Assembly: GCA_946122785.1 (NCBI GenBank)
Contig: CAMGYJ010000003.1
Span: forward strand, 7,910,032-7,974,031
DNA: 64,000 bases
Direction: 5' to 3'
Source: Linum tenue
Taxonomy: Eukaryota > Streptophyta > Magnoliopsida > Malpighiales > Linaceae
The translations under genes were made by a program, and so were the position numbers. Of the stretch, positions 34,749-44,869 are shown one piece after another. How positions within the stretch are numbered: the stretch's first letter is position 1; each line of letters begins with the position of its first letter. The notes beneath the pieces are model-generated. The model saw nothing but the letters and a program-made list of their open reading frames with translations, searched no databases and was not told the origin of the DNA.

Positions 34749-35142
34749 TCACTCACTATGCGCCCCTTCTAGGGCTCTATCCTCCTCCTCTGCCATATTT
34801 GCTTCCGTAAGCCCATACCTTCGCAAATTCTGCGCATTCCAAGTTCTTTTGACTTTCTTCCCCGACAAGTGCTCCAGCTTGAACGTGCCCGGTCCGACTA
34901 CTTCGTGCACGCGGTACGGCCCTTTCCACTTTGGTGCCAATTTCCCTTCGGTGGCTTTTGGGCGAAAGTCACGCTTCAGCACCAAGCTCCCGGCCACTAT
35001 GTCATGCGGGCGCATCTTCTTGTTGTAGTACCTGGCGACCTGTGCTTTCATCGCTTCTAGGCGCAGGGCGGCTTTTTCGCGGCGTTCATCGAGGAGATCC
35101 AATTCAGTGATCCGCTCTTGCTCCTCCATCGACTCCACCCTA
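34749..35142 (-). pseudogene. Integrase C-terminal remnant (GPY/F region)
   Basis: The minus-strand frame carries the post-catalytic part of a Ty3/gypsy integrase: a helical stretch ending VARYYNKKMRPHDIVAG, then LVLKRD, LAPKWKGPYRVHEV (GPY/F-type motif) and the pol C-terminus. The catalytic core and zinc-binding region are missing. The frame runs unbroken out of the LTR at 35,143, so the deletion breakpoint lies exactly at the LTR end. Confidence 0.85.
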
Positions 35143-35752
35143 TGTTGATGCCACAATACTCCCTCTCCACGTGGCTCCACCACAGCTTCACGCCGAGCGC
35201 TTGGACCCTGCGGGACGGGCGCCTAGTGGGCTAGACCCGTCCGTTAGCACTCCAACGATCAAGTCAGGAACAATTCTAGAGAGAGAAGTGAAGAAAGAAG
35301 TTTAGTGTGAGAAAGACCGACCTGCTTAAATGCTACCTACCGAGTGCTATTTATACTACCCGAGCTCCTCAACCACCTTCCGACCAACTCCTGCCACAAA
35401 GCCTTACGTCATTCCCTCATTAAATGCCTGGTCTGGTCTAACGCCTACGCGCCTACACGTGGCGCGCTGTCCATCTTCCACGTCGGGGCGCATAGGGGGA
35501 CCACTTGCCTCGTGGCGCCCTTCTGACTCCGCTCGTCCGTACTTCCTTGTCTGCGAGTCTATTTTGTCGCTATGCGCCCTTCTTCCCTTGAGACTGCCTA
35601 GGTCATGCCCTAGGGAGGCCATGAATGGGCTTCAAGCCCAACAGGCTTTTTGACTCTCATGGGCTCTTCTCTGCTACCCCAAATAGCCATAAATGGGCTT
35701 CGGGCCCAACAGGCTTTTTAGCTTTTATGGGTTCTTCCTTACTACCCCAACA
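35143..35752 (-). repeat. 5' LTR (right copy), 610 bp
   Basis: Same ends as the left copy, TATA box at 35,348-35,355 on minus, followed outside by AGATT. On its inner side there is no primer-binding site. Confidence 0.93.
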
Positions 35753-35789
35753 AGATTGGTTATTGAACATCTCCCAATCATTCGAGTTA

Positions 35790-36106
35790 TTGAGATCAAC
35801 TGATTTTTGACATGATATCAGAGCCTGCAGTGATCGAGAGGTCTTGGTAAGCGCGTATGGTGTTTGATGAGTGAATGTGCAAACTTCAACCCTACATATG
35901 ATTGACTTTGGTTAATGGATACTAGTGACATCTAAATCTTGAATCATTTTGAAAAGTTTAGATACTAAAATATCATCATATAAAAATTTATATACCAAAG
36001 TGTTATTTTAATGAAATTTTTATAAAATATTAAACAAAGGTATCAAATTATATAAAAAATATTTTTTGAAAAATATTAAACAAAGCTGATTTTGACATGA
36101 TATCAG
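35790..36106 (+). mobile_element. Ty1/copia fragments with primer-binding-site-like motifs
   Basis: 'ctgatttttgacatgatatcagag' (written in parts: ctgatttttgaca, tgatatcagag) occurs at about 35,804-35,826 and in near-identical form at about 36,085-36,108. TGATATCAGAGCC resembles the initiator tRNA-Met primer site of copia elements. Everything else is too short or decayed to name. Confidence 0.4.
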
Positions 36107-36331
36107 AGTCGCGGACTACGTCGCTTTCTTTAAAACGTTCTTGGCACTGCCTTTGTTGCGCACGGAAGACTATCAACCGGTCGTCTCCATGATAAAACAG
36201 CTCCTCTTGTGCTCGGCGGTTTTGTGTGAAAACCGGAGCTCTATGAACACACACTCTCTCTCGTGTTTCTATTAGATTGTGGTGTGTTTAGAGGGGTTGG
36301 GGAGATGACTATTTGTAGTAGCCGAGACCCC
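36107..36331 (-). repeat. Copia LTR fragment, copy 1
   Basis: About 225 bp nearly identical to 37,675-37,902 (both contain 'gactatcaaccggtcgtctc' and 'agccgagacccct'). It is a piece of the LTR annotated at 37,603-38,310, broken at both ends. Confidence 0.8.
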
Positions 36332-37034
36332 TACAACCATTTCAGAAATGTCTTCTCTTGCACCCTACAACATCAATCGAAAGGCAAATTTTCTATCTTG
36401 AGGGGCCAAAATAACGTTATTGAAAAAAGTTTTTGTCTTGCATACCAATGTACCATGTGTTTAGGTTGAGAGGTTGTGCATCAGTTATCCATTGCATTAA
36501 AAGATTAATGAGCAATCATTTTTTTAGTTGGGATTGGAATATGGTGGGATACTATGAAAGCCCTAGGTTGGAGGTACCACTTGGGGTAAGTGATGTATCT
36601 CCAGGTGACACTTCAACCGCAATGGATTTTCGAACATGTATTATAAAAATTGGAGTAATTGGATGGAAAGGGCTTCTAAACGACTTCAGAAATTTTCTCA
36701 TATTTTGGATTATTTTTTCACCACTATATCATGTATCGTATCAACATTTGGAGTCATTGTCAGGGACATTTTAGTTGTACGAAAGAAGCAATACAGTTAG
36801 TGTTCACTATCATTCTAATTTTCTATTATCACTCATCTTGCTCTTCACTGGTATTTCTTGTCTAAATTTTCAAGAATCCATTATCATGGGCGATTAGAGA
36901 CTAACATTGTGCGACTTCAGTCATTCCACTAAAAGGGCACGCCCAGAAATTGTTGAATTCATCCATTAGGAACCTTACCAATTTTTTAATGTTAGCAAAC
37001 TCTATTTGATTAGATTCATTATTAATGTTACGCC
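36332..37034. other. No supported gene
   Basis: ORFs up to 113 codons occur but have no recognisable domain. The stretch lies between two copia fragments and may be element interior or host DNA. Confidence 0.35.
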
Positions 37035-37042
37035 ACTATGCA

Positions 37043-37505
37043 TAGAGGTGGCAATTGGATCGGATTCGTGGATTCGTGGATTGGATTGGTGGATCCATGG
37101 ATCAAATGGATTGGATCCAATGGATTGGTGGATTCATGGATTGGATCAAATGGATCGGTGGATTGATCCATGAATCCAAATGACATCCAAGGCTTGGACC
37201 AAAATGTAAATTTTGAAAAGTTTAGGTACTAAAATGTCATAATGAAAAACTTTAGGTACCAAAATGTAATTTTCCAATGATTTTTTTAGTATAAAATATA
37301 AATTTTAGGTACCAAAATGTAAAATCTAAAAAATGTAGGTACCAAATCGTAATTTGCCATTTGGATCCATGGATTGATCCATGAATCCACCAATCCAATT
37401 GGATTTGGATCAAATGAATTGGATTTAAATGGATTGGATTAAGTGGATAATTTGGTGGATGGATTGGATTGGATTCATGGATTTGGATCCTATTTGCCAC
37501 CTCTA
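37043..37505. mobile_element. hAT MITE, 463 bp, GGATTGG-rich
   Basis: TIRs TAGAGGTGGCAA...TTGCCACCTCTA with a perfect 8-bp duplication actatgca (37,035-37,042 and 37,506-37,513). The subterminal 100 bp on each side is packed with GGATTGG/GGATCC/CCATGG words in both orientations. The core is AT-rich with repeats of 'ttaggtaccaaaatgta'. Same general class as the element at 6,068. Confidence 0.93.
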
Positions 37506-37602
37506 ACTATGCATATTTAAGAAATTAGCTCTAGGTAGTGTAGGGACAATGGGTGAGATTGGATGAGTTTCCATTACAAATTGACACACCCGATTACTAA
37601 TA

Positions 37603-38310
37603 TGTTGGTACAATTTCAACCCTCCACTATGTTAAATTCAGAACAACAAGGAACATGATTACCGAATTTTGAGCCGAGTCGCGGACTACGTCGCTTTCTT
37701 TAAAACGTTCATGGCACTGCCTTTTTTGCGCACGGAAGACTATCAACCGGTCGTCTCCATGATAAAACAGCTCCTTTGTGCTCGGCGGTTTTGTGCGAAA
37801 ACCGGAGCTCTATGAACACACACACTCTCTCTCGTGTTTCTGTTCGATTGTGGTGTGTTTAGAGAGGTTGGGTAGATGGCTATTTGTAGTAGCCGAGACC
37901 CCTAGGAATATACCCTCTTACTTGGGGAATAAGTCGGATAAATTAGAAAGATAATTACTTCCTTAATTAAAACGCGTCTGTAAGATAATTCCTCGACATA
38001 ATTATATCTCGAATATTCCTTTGAGTGACTATCTTCGCATCTGTTAAGGATACAAGATAATCAAGTCATAATTGATTTTTAAATAAATAAATTCGGAATT
38101 TCTATGAAAAATATTCGGTCGGACGGCGTGCGCGTGTGTATGTGGTGGTTCGTTAGGTCCTCCCTCTCCCACAAAAGTGGGTCACCCCAAGGGGCATGCC
38201 CCTAAGAGAGAGGCAGTTATCTTTATACACACTTCATAGGCGTAAAACAATCAATTTGGTAGTTTTTCTCATTGAGACTTATAGTTTTCAAAAGCTATTC
38301 ATTTCCAACA
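37603..38310 (-). repeat. Ty1/copia 3' LTR, minus orientation, 708 bp
   Basis: Read on the minus strand it starts TGTTGGAAATG and ends TACCAACA. Directly upstream of its start is a polypurine tract (aagtgggggat on minus, 38,311-38,321). The rest of the element is lost past about 38,330, so this is the 3' end of a truncated copy. Confidence 0.7.
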
Positions 38311-38414
38311 ATCCCCCACTTGAATAGTTTTGAAACTATTTCTGAGCATCAACAGTTCCATAAGATCGAGCGCAAACTAAGGAATCGCGAAGATTTGAAC
38401 CTTAGCGTAGTGGT

Positions 38415-39308
38415 TAAATCTGCAGAAAATGGATTTTAAAGGGCAGCAACTAGGGAGCTTAGTAGACCATTTTGGAGACTAGTTTTAGAGAGAAAAATCA
38501 AAGGAGAGAGCTCACTTTGGCACACTTTGGAGTTGAGCATTTTGAAGAAAGGAAGACTCTTGTAAGATGGGGTTTAACTTCAACACTTAGTACTTTCTCT
38601 ACTTCTTTGTTTTGGTAATTAATTATGATGTTGAATATTACCATGTTTATGTTCTTTCTTTTCACCATGAACTAATCCCCCAATTTTTGGGGGAAATTTA
38701 TGGATTTCATTATATAGCATCGATGTTTTAATCACGACTATTTTCTCCTCCATTTTCTATCGTGTGAAATTGTTTACCGCTTTGTGTTGATTGGCCACCT
38801 TCACAGTGATTTGTAGTTTTCTAGGTTAATAACGATAGTGAAAACCTAGTAACCGAACAAATTTCACACGACATAATTGCCTAATGAAGAGATAGTGGAT
38901 TAAATAGGGAATTATGCAGTCATTTTAGGGATATCGTTTTTAAGGCTAATTAATTAATTCAGTTAACTACGATAGTAAAATTTTGCTTAATTAGTTAGTA
39001 CGTGACAATTCTCGATAGTGATAGCTATCAATTTAGAGGTATCCCGACTGAAGAAGGTAAAATAGTAAAATCTTGTGTTTCCCCCCGGAACTCTCCAATA
39101 TCAATTTCTCAAAAATAGTTGATTTATCGAGTTACTTAATTTATGCGATCTTTGCGAATCATCACTTGATTACAACCTTTGCAATTCCTATAATTTTTTG
39201 AACTAAATTTTTTAATTATTAAATTTCACCAATCCCCTAGAGAACGATAATTTTACTTACACTTTATTACTTGTACGACACTGTGCACTTGCAGTTTTGT
39301 CGCCACCA
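38415..39308 (+). repeat. Athila-type LTR (5' LTR of left arm), 5' end uncertain
   Basis: The last 300 bp match the LTR at 55,987-56,277 in reverse ('tgtacgacactgtgcacttg', 'gaacgataattttacttaca'). The upstream part has a leader-like 'gagagaaaaatcaaaggaga' and 'catgaactaatcccccaatt', typical of Athila LTRs. It ends ...GCCACCA at 39,308, then agtttt, then the primer-binding site. The left end probably lies just beyond the copia tract at 38,330. Confidence 0.75.
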
Positions 39309-39314
39309 AGTTTT

Positions 39315-39389
39315 TGGCGCCGTTGCCGGGGATCGAACTCGGGTCACCCGCGTGACAGGCGGGAATACTTACCACTATACTACAACGAC
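39315..39389 (-). tRNA. Full-length tRNA-Asp(GTC) copy, retro-derived, including complement of CCA
   Basis: On the minus strand, 39,389-39,318 gives a 72-nt tRNA-Asp: acceptor GTCGTTG, D-arm GTATAGTGGTAAGTAT, anticodon arm CCCGC-CTGTCAC-GCGGG, T-arm CCGAG-TTCGATC-CCCGG, then CAACGGC and discriminator G. It is followed by CCA (39,317-39,315). Plant nuclear tRNA genes do not encode CCA, and the first 18 or so bases are the normal Athila primer-binding site (TGGCGCCGTTGCCGGGGA). So this is the reverse-transcribed primer, not an ancestral tRNA gene. One change from the usual plant sequence (G to A) creates an A:C mismatch in the T-stem. A tRNA finder would probably call it a gene. Function as a tRNA is doubtful. 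Confidence 0.93.
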
Positions 39390-40292
39390 AAATACATTCT
39401 CGTCGTTGTCGATTATGTATCAAAGTGGGTGGAGGCAGCCGCATTGCCAACCAATGAATCAAACACGGTGGTGAACTTCATGAGAAAGAACTTGTTCACC
39501 CATTTTGGAGTACCAAGGGTTGTCATAAGTGATGAAGGAACACATTTCACAAGCCGCGAGATGAATACACTTTTGACCAAATATGGAGTCAAACATCGCA
39601 TTGCCACACCATACCATCCACAAACCAGCGGGCAAGTTGAAGTATCCAACCGCGAATTGAAGCACATCTTAGAGACCACCGTTAACTCCTCTCAGAAGGA
39701 TTGGTTGAGGAAGTTGGATGATGCTCTGTGGGCCTATAAAACTGCCTATAAAACTCCATTAGGCATGTCTCCATACCGGCTAGTGTTTGGCAAAGCATGC
39801 CACTTACCGGTGGAGCTCAAACACAAGGCGTATTGGGCCATCAAGAGGTTGAATTATGATATGAAACAAGCCGGAGAAAAGAGACTCCTTCAATTGAATG
39901 AGCTAGACGAGATCCGCCTCAACGCCTATGAGAATGCCCGAATCTATAAGGAGAAGACGAAGAGGTGGCATGATCAACACATTGTAAGGCGAGAATTCAA
40001 TGTAGGTGACAAGGTATTACTCTTCAACTCTCGTCTCCGCCTCTTTCCGGGCAAGTTGAAATCAAGGTGGTCCGGACCGTTCACGATGACCAAAGTCTTC
40101 CCTTATGGTGCCATCGAGATTCTTGGTGACAATGGAGTGTTCACGATGACCAAAGTCGACCTAATGACGTTAAACAAGCACTTCTTGAGAGACAACCCGA
40201 GGTTTGTTTTTCTAGCAAATTTTTTTTCCATAATTTCACTTAGTAGGACGTTTGAAGGATCTCCAAAAAAATTTGAGCTCAAAATTCGTTGA
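39390..40292 (+). pseudogene. Athila integrase, truncated at its N-terminus (left arm)
   Basis: Starts abruptly after the tRNA copy with [13 protein letters not shown]. It lacks the zinc-binding HHCC region and the first catalytic Asp (GIDFMGPF in the right arm). It keeps the second Asp ([10 protein letters not shown]) and the catalytic Glu region ([11 protein letters not shown]), then the C-terminal [23 protein letters not shown] and SRWSGPF motifs. The frame is open through the tRNA copy to 40,292. Near the end a 19-bp segment (gttcacgatgaccaaagtc) at 40,079 is repeated at 40,139, replacing the sequence found in the right arm. It cannot be a working integrase. Confidence 0.9.
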
Positions 40293-40753
40293 GGAAGGTA
40301 TTTTTCCAATTTTATAGGTGCATTGGCAGAATGCTTTGGTGAAAATGTGCAGCGGAGAAATGCTTTTTGCAGTGGAGAAATGCAGTGTGGGGTGGAAGGC
40401 AATACTGATGGACTTGAAGTGCTAAAACACAATGAAAAAGAAAGGAGGGACCATGAAGCACTTTTCTTTTGTTTTTTTCTTATTAAAAAAATAAAAAAAG
40501 AAAGAAAACAAAGGGGTGTGCACGGCTGCACAACCCAAACAAAAAAATAAACAAACAAACAAAAAACAAAATTAAAAAAAAAAGAGAAAGAGAGAAGAAG
40601 TGGCGAGAGATTGGAGTCTCGGCCGCATGAGAAAAAAATGAATGCTAAAAGAAACACAAAAAAAAAAGAGAGAACAGAAACAATGAAAAAGCGGAACCCA
40701 TAAAAAGAAGAAGAAAAACCTCTCAGTTTCTCTCTTCTTAATCCCCTCCCACG
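40293..40753 (+). other. Athila post-integrase non-coding region
   Basis: A/G-rich low-complexity DNA, inverse counterpart of 49,800-50,290 in the right arm. No gene. Confidence 0.6.
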
Positions 40754-40761
40754 TTTTTTTT

Positions 40762-41449
40762 GGATTGCTAATCATCGCCCTTATCGCCATAGCCTAAAAA
40801 TCTAAATTCCTCTATTACCCTTACTCTTTTATATTGTTAAAAATATAATGGGGTTTTACAAACGTATTTCATTCAACAACAAAAAAGCTTACTTCGCCAT
40901 TTGTGTGAGAGAGTAGTTGAAGCAGGGATGTCAGGAACTTCGTCCGCCACCATGCCTTTATTAATCATGATAATTTAGGTCTTTCTCACACTTAAAAAGA
41001 AATGAGACCGAAGAGTAGTTAAAAGGGTTATATTATGATATACAAAATTTGTGTGAAATTTGGAATGGACGGAAATGTTGATGCGTGATGATGGTGTTGT
41101 TGTCGCTATCACTGCGCGATTCTGTCTAACTGCCGCTGTTCGTGTGGCTCGCAGCACCGCCGAGGACAAAGAAAAAATGAGCCTTTGGGATGAAGTAATC
41201 TCTTGGGGGACTCGCGCCTTCGTCTACCAGGCTGTTTGGAGAGCTCTCCGTCGGCGCTGGAGGGACGCCTGCACTGCAAATATTTGGCGGCGCAAGTGAT
41301 TTGGAGGGCGACGCTAGTTGGAAGAAGATAAATGATAAGGAATTTTAGGGCCTTTTTTGTTTATTTTTATTTGGTTCGTTTGGGTTAATTTAGTACTTTT
41401 GTTTCTTAAATTAGGGCGATAGAAGTAAAATAAGGGCGACATATAGCCA
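40762..41449. mobile_element. 688-bp insertion present only in the left arm
   Basis: The right arm lacks this segment. It is bounded by T8 on both sides (40,754-40,761 and 41,450-41,457), where the right arm has a single T tract. The ends are weakly inverse (ggattgctaatcatcgccct and, read inward from the right, tggctatatgtcgccctta). An 8-bp duplication of T8 would fit hAT, but a homopolymer gives weak proof. An 80-codon ORF at 41,060 has no known domain. Confidence 0.6.
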
Positions 41450-41891
41450 TTTTTTTTCTCCTTCTTCTTCTCCTTGTTCATTTTCTTTTTCGTTCTTGTT
41501 CTTCTTCCTTCTTCCTCGCATTCGTTCTTCTCCTGTTCTTTCAAAAATCTCACCAAAGTTTTCAAATTAATCCCAAGTTTCAGTCCATCCGTCAATTTCG
41601 TGACTCGCCCTCTTTATCAACCCAACCAATTCTACTCAATTCCTCCTTCTCCATCACTTTTGCCCAATTTCTAGGGTTTTCTAAAACCCAAATTCTGCTC
41701 ATCAAATTTACAGAAATCCTTCTCCATCAACTCAAAATGACTCTAGTGCTCAAAATGACTCTAGTGCCAGGAATTAATTAGAATGGAGCATATTTCTTGT
41801 TGCAACCTGTGGTGAAGTACAAAGTTTGAGCAAAGAAGAAGACATCTTGGGTCTACTCTATATTTGGAAGAAATAGCTCTAGGAAGCAGCC

Positions 41892-43674
41892 ATGGTGAGG
41901 AAGAAAAGGGATGGAGTATGCCATTTTCAAGTGATTGATCGGAGCATTGACGGAAAGACAGAATTCGGAAAATGAAATATGATTTACTCCTTAGATCTTC
42001 TCTCTGAAACCGGTCCACTTCCAGAGCCTAGACTAGAAGTTGCCGGAGTTGAATTTCCCTCCACGTTTCATAGGGTTGTAAAGGCAGCATTGGGAAGAAG
42101 AGAGTGGAAAGAGTTATTGTTATGCCTCTATCAGAAGGATCAAAACTTCAAATGATGGGAGACTATTCTCAAGCCACAATGGACACCTTTGACGATTCAA
42201 GGGAGCTGCCATATGAGCACCAAAGCTGCAGCAGTCATGTACCTCCACCACAAGCCAAGGAAAGTGCCAAAACCAAGCTGGGAGAGCCACTATTGAAGCA
42301 ACCACGTTCCAACAACAATGCACCTCAACCGGAAAGAAAACAGAAGGCTAAAGACAGCAAAAAGAAGTCACCATCAAAGAGGCAAGCTCCCTCTCACAAC
42401 CTACAGCCCAACAAAGAAGTAAAAAGGTCAAAACTACTCCAAAATCTAAACCGGCAGCAACAAACAGTGGAGTAGATGTCTCAAGACCTTTCGGTAAACC
42501 TCTCATTCCTCCTGAACATATGGAGAAATACAAGACTCTTCTTTCTCGGCCGATAATTCCCTCTCAATTTATGGATATGGATGTACTGAGAATTACTAGA
42601 ATAGAGGAGAATGTGTTGAATAACTTCATAAATATGGGCTGGCCTAGATTTCCAGAATTGAGATTTCATACTTATGAGAAATTGACAAGAGCATTTCTAG
42701 CTACATTCGTTTTTCATAAAGATGGAATCAACAGCAAATTCCAGTTTTCTTTGGGAGGCAAGCAATTTGAGTTGTCATTGAGCCAAGTGCACAAGGCTTT
42801 GTTGTTTAATGGAGTAGCAACAACAGAACTGGAGTCCCCTTATGATGAAAAAGCCTTTTGGAGAAGAATTGCAAATGATGATAAGGAGTTCTACTCACAG
42901 AAGACAAGAAGAAAACCCATTCGGGATCCTGCTTTGGTGCTGGTACATCAGTACCTATGTCAGACATCTTTGGGTCGTGTATCCGACAACCCCGGTGTAC
43001 ACAATACCGACCTCCGCTTTCTCTACAGTTGTGTCACGAAGACTCCACTTGACTTGGGCTATTGGCTGGTAGTTCTTCTTGGTGAGAAAGCCTCAAAAGG
43101 ATCAAAGGGAAACATCAGATTTGGAGGAAATATTACTGCTATAGCTCAAGCTTGTTGCGGATTTCCCAAGAATCCAAAAGGCATCGACAAATGCGAGGGA
43201 ACAATAGTAATCGAACAAAGAACTCTATCAAACATGAACTACATAAGAATCACATCAAGAAGAAGGTACGTATCGATACCTGAGTTCAAAAAAATCAAGG
43301 AAGATCAAGCAAAAGCCAAGGCGGAGAAAACCACGACCAAGGATACAACACAAGAAGATGAATTAATTGCTGCCCGTGAAATAGAAACCTTGGCAATAGC
43401 TGCCAGCACCTTAGTAGCATCTTCAAGAATTCCCCCAGCTGATCCAAATCGCTCCACAAGCACCCCAACACAAGGCACTCACCCGACGGACATCATTGCT
43501 CACCTACAACAACATCTGGAGCAACAAGATCATAAGTACCAGCAACAGCAACACCAAAACAACATCCAACACCAACTCATTCAGAAAATAGCCGAGCATC
43601 TCAAGAAGAGTGGAATTGATTGCCCGAGCGACCTTCCACCACCTCCCACCTCATCCGCCCAGCATTTGTCCTGA
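41892..43674 (+). pseudogene. Athila post-pol ORF (ATHILA ORF / plant transposon protein family), left arm
   Basis: Starts MVRKKRDGVCHFQ at 41,892. It has an early TGA where the right arm has Trp (about 41,972) and frameshifts near 42,060-42,100 and about 42,475. The longest intact block, 42,520-43,674 (384 aa), has MGWPRFPELRFHTYEKLTRAFLA and LGGKQFELSLSQVHKALL, typical of the ATHILA/plant transposon-protein family found in Athila elements, then a Lys/Glu linker and a Gln/His-rich tail. Its position between pol and the 3' LTR is where Athila elements carry their extra, env-position gene. I see no signal peptide or membrane segment in this block. Role unknown. Confidence 0.75.
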
Positions 43675-44869
43675 GGTTTTTCATCTTTCCTTGTGCTTAC
43701 TTTTTAATTTGGTGTTAGCATGTTAGAGTCTAAGTACAGAACATTAGGGACAATGTTTCATCCTAAGTGCGGGGTGAAGAGTTTTAGTTTAGTTTTTAGT
43801 ATGTATTGTATATAATGTTTGGTGAATGCAAGTCGTTCGCACTTTGTTAGATGTGTTGTGTCTTGAACTTGATAGGGTATAATATCTTGAACTTATTATG
43901 CTTCGGTGTATGCATTTGCCTTTCAGTTATCCCAAGTTAACCTTGAAATGCATAACTTGTGCTTGCAAGTTGGATTGCTTGTTTCACATGATGTACCTTA
44001 TTATTAAAATTCACCCACTAGAATTGAATTGTGCCCGAAACTTAGGAGAAATTGAGTATGATCTGTATAGAGTAGGGTATGGCATCTAGTAGCTGTGAGT
44101 TTGAAGCTTCAACGTCAATTTCATATTGTGTGAAGTTTTTCATCGCTTTGTGTTTTGGTAATCTTGATCAAAACCATGAATGGACTGTGCTGTATAGATG
44201 CAAGCATAAACAATAGAGATAATTAGTACAACTCGAGCGAAAATGCCTACCCTATCAATGATAACTAGGTTGTAGGCTTTTTGGCTCGAGTTTTACTAAT
44301 TATCTCTATTGTTTATGCTTGCATCTATACAACACAGTCCATTCGTGGTTTTGATCAAGATTAGCAAAACACAAAGCGATGAAAAAATTCACACAATATG
44401 AAATTGACGTTGAAGGTTCAAACTCACAGCTACTAGATGCCATACCCTACTCTATACAGATCATACTCAATTTCTCCTAAGTTCAGGCACAATTCAATTC
44501 TAGTGGGTGAATTTTAATAAGAAGGTACATCATGTGAAATAGGCAATCCTACTTGAAGGAACAAGTTATGCATTTCAAGGTTAACTTGGGATAAACGAAA
44601 GGCAAATGCATACACCGAAGCATAATAAGTTCACAAACCATTCACACAAACATTTCAAGCAACGACATTATACCCTATCAAGTTCAAGACACAACACATC
44701 TAACAAAGTGAGAACGACTCACATTCACCAACCATTATATATAATACATACTAAAAACTAAACTAAAACTATCCACCCCATACTTAGGATGTAACATTGT
44801 CCCTAATGTTCTGTACTTAGACTCTAACATGCTAACACCAAATTAAAAAGTAAGCACAAGGAAAGATGA

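Larger units (their letters stand above)
30063..35752 (-). mobile_element. Young Ty3/gypsy (Tat-like) deletion derivative with antisense gene
   Basis: Two 610-bp LTRs (30,063-30,672 and 35,143-35,752) start TGTTG, end CAACA, and are flanked by AGATT (30,058-30,062 and 35,753-35,757). I count three differences between them (30,363/35,443; 30,479/35,559; 30,665/35,745), about 0.5%. The element runs on the minus strand: its polypurine tract (actggggggcaat, read on minus) abuts the left LTR, the LTR TATA box is on minus, and the integrase remnant is on minus. After the 5' LTR (right) there is no primer-binding site; the sequence enters the C-terminal part of integrase at once. Gag, protease, RT and RNase H are absent. 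The plus strand carries an intact four-exon gene. Confidence 0.92.

Noticed and set aside
39318..39389. Functional nuclear tRNA-Asp gene
   Set aside because: It carries the complement of CCA, abuts an LTR at the normal primer-site spacing, runs into integrase and has a T-stem mismatch. A retro-derived copy explains all of this.
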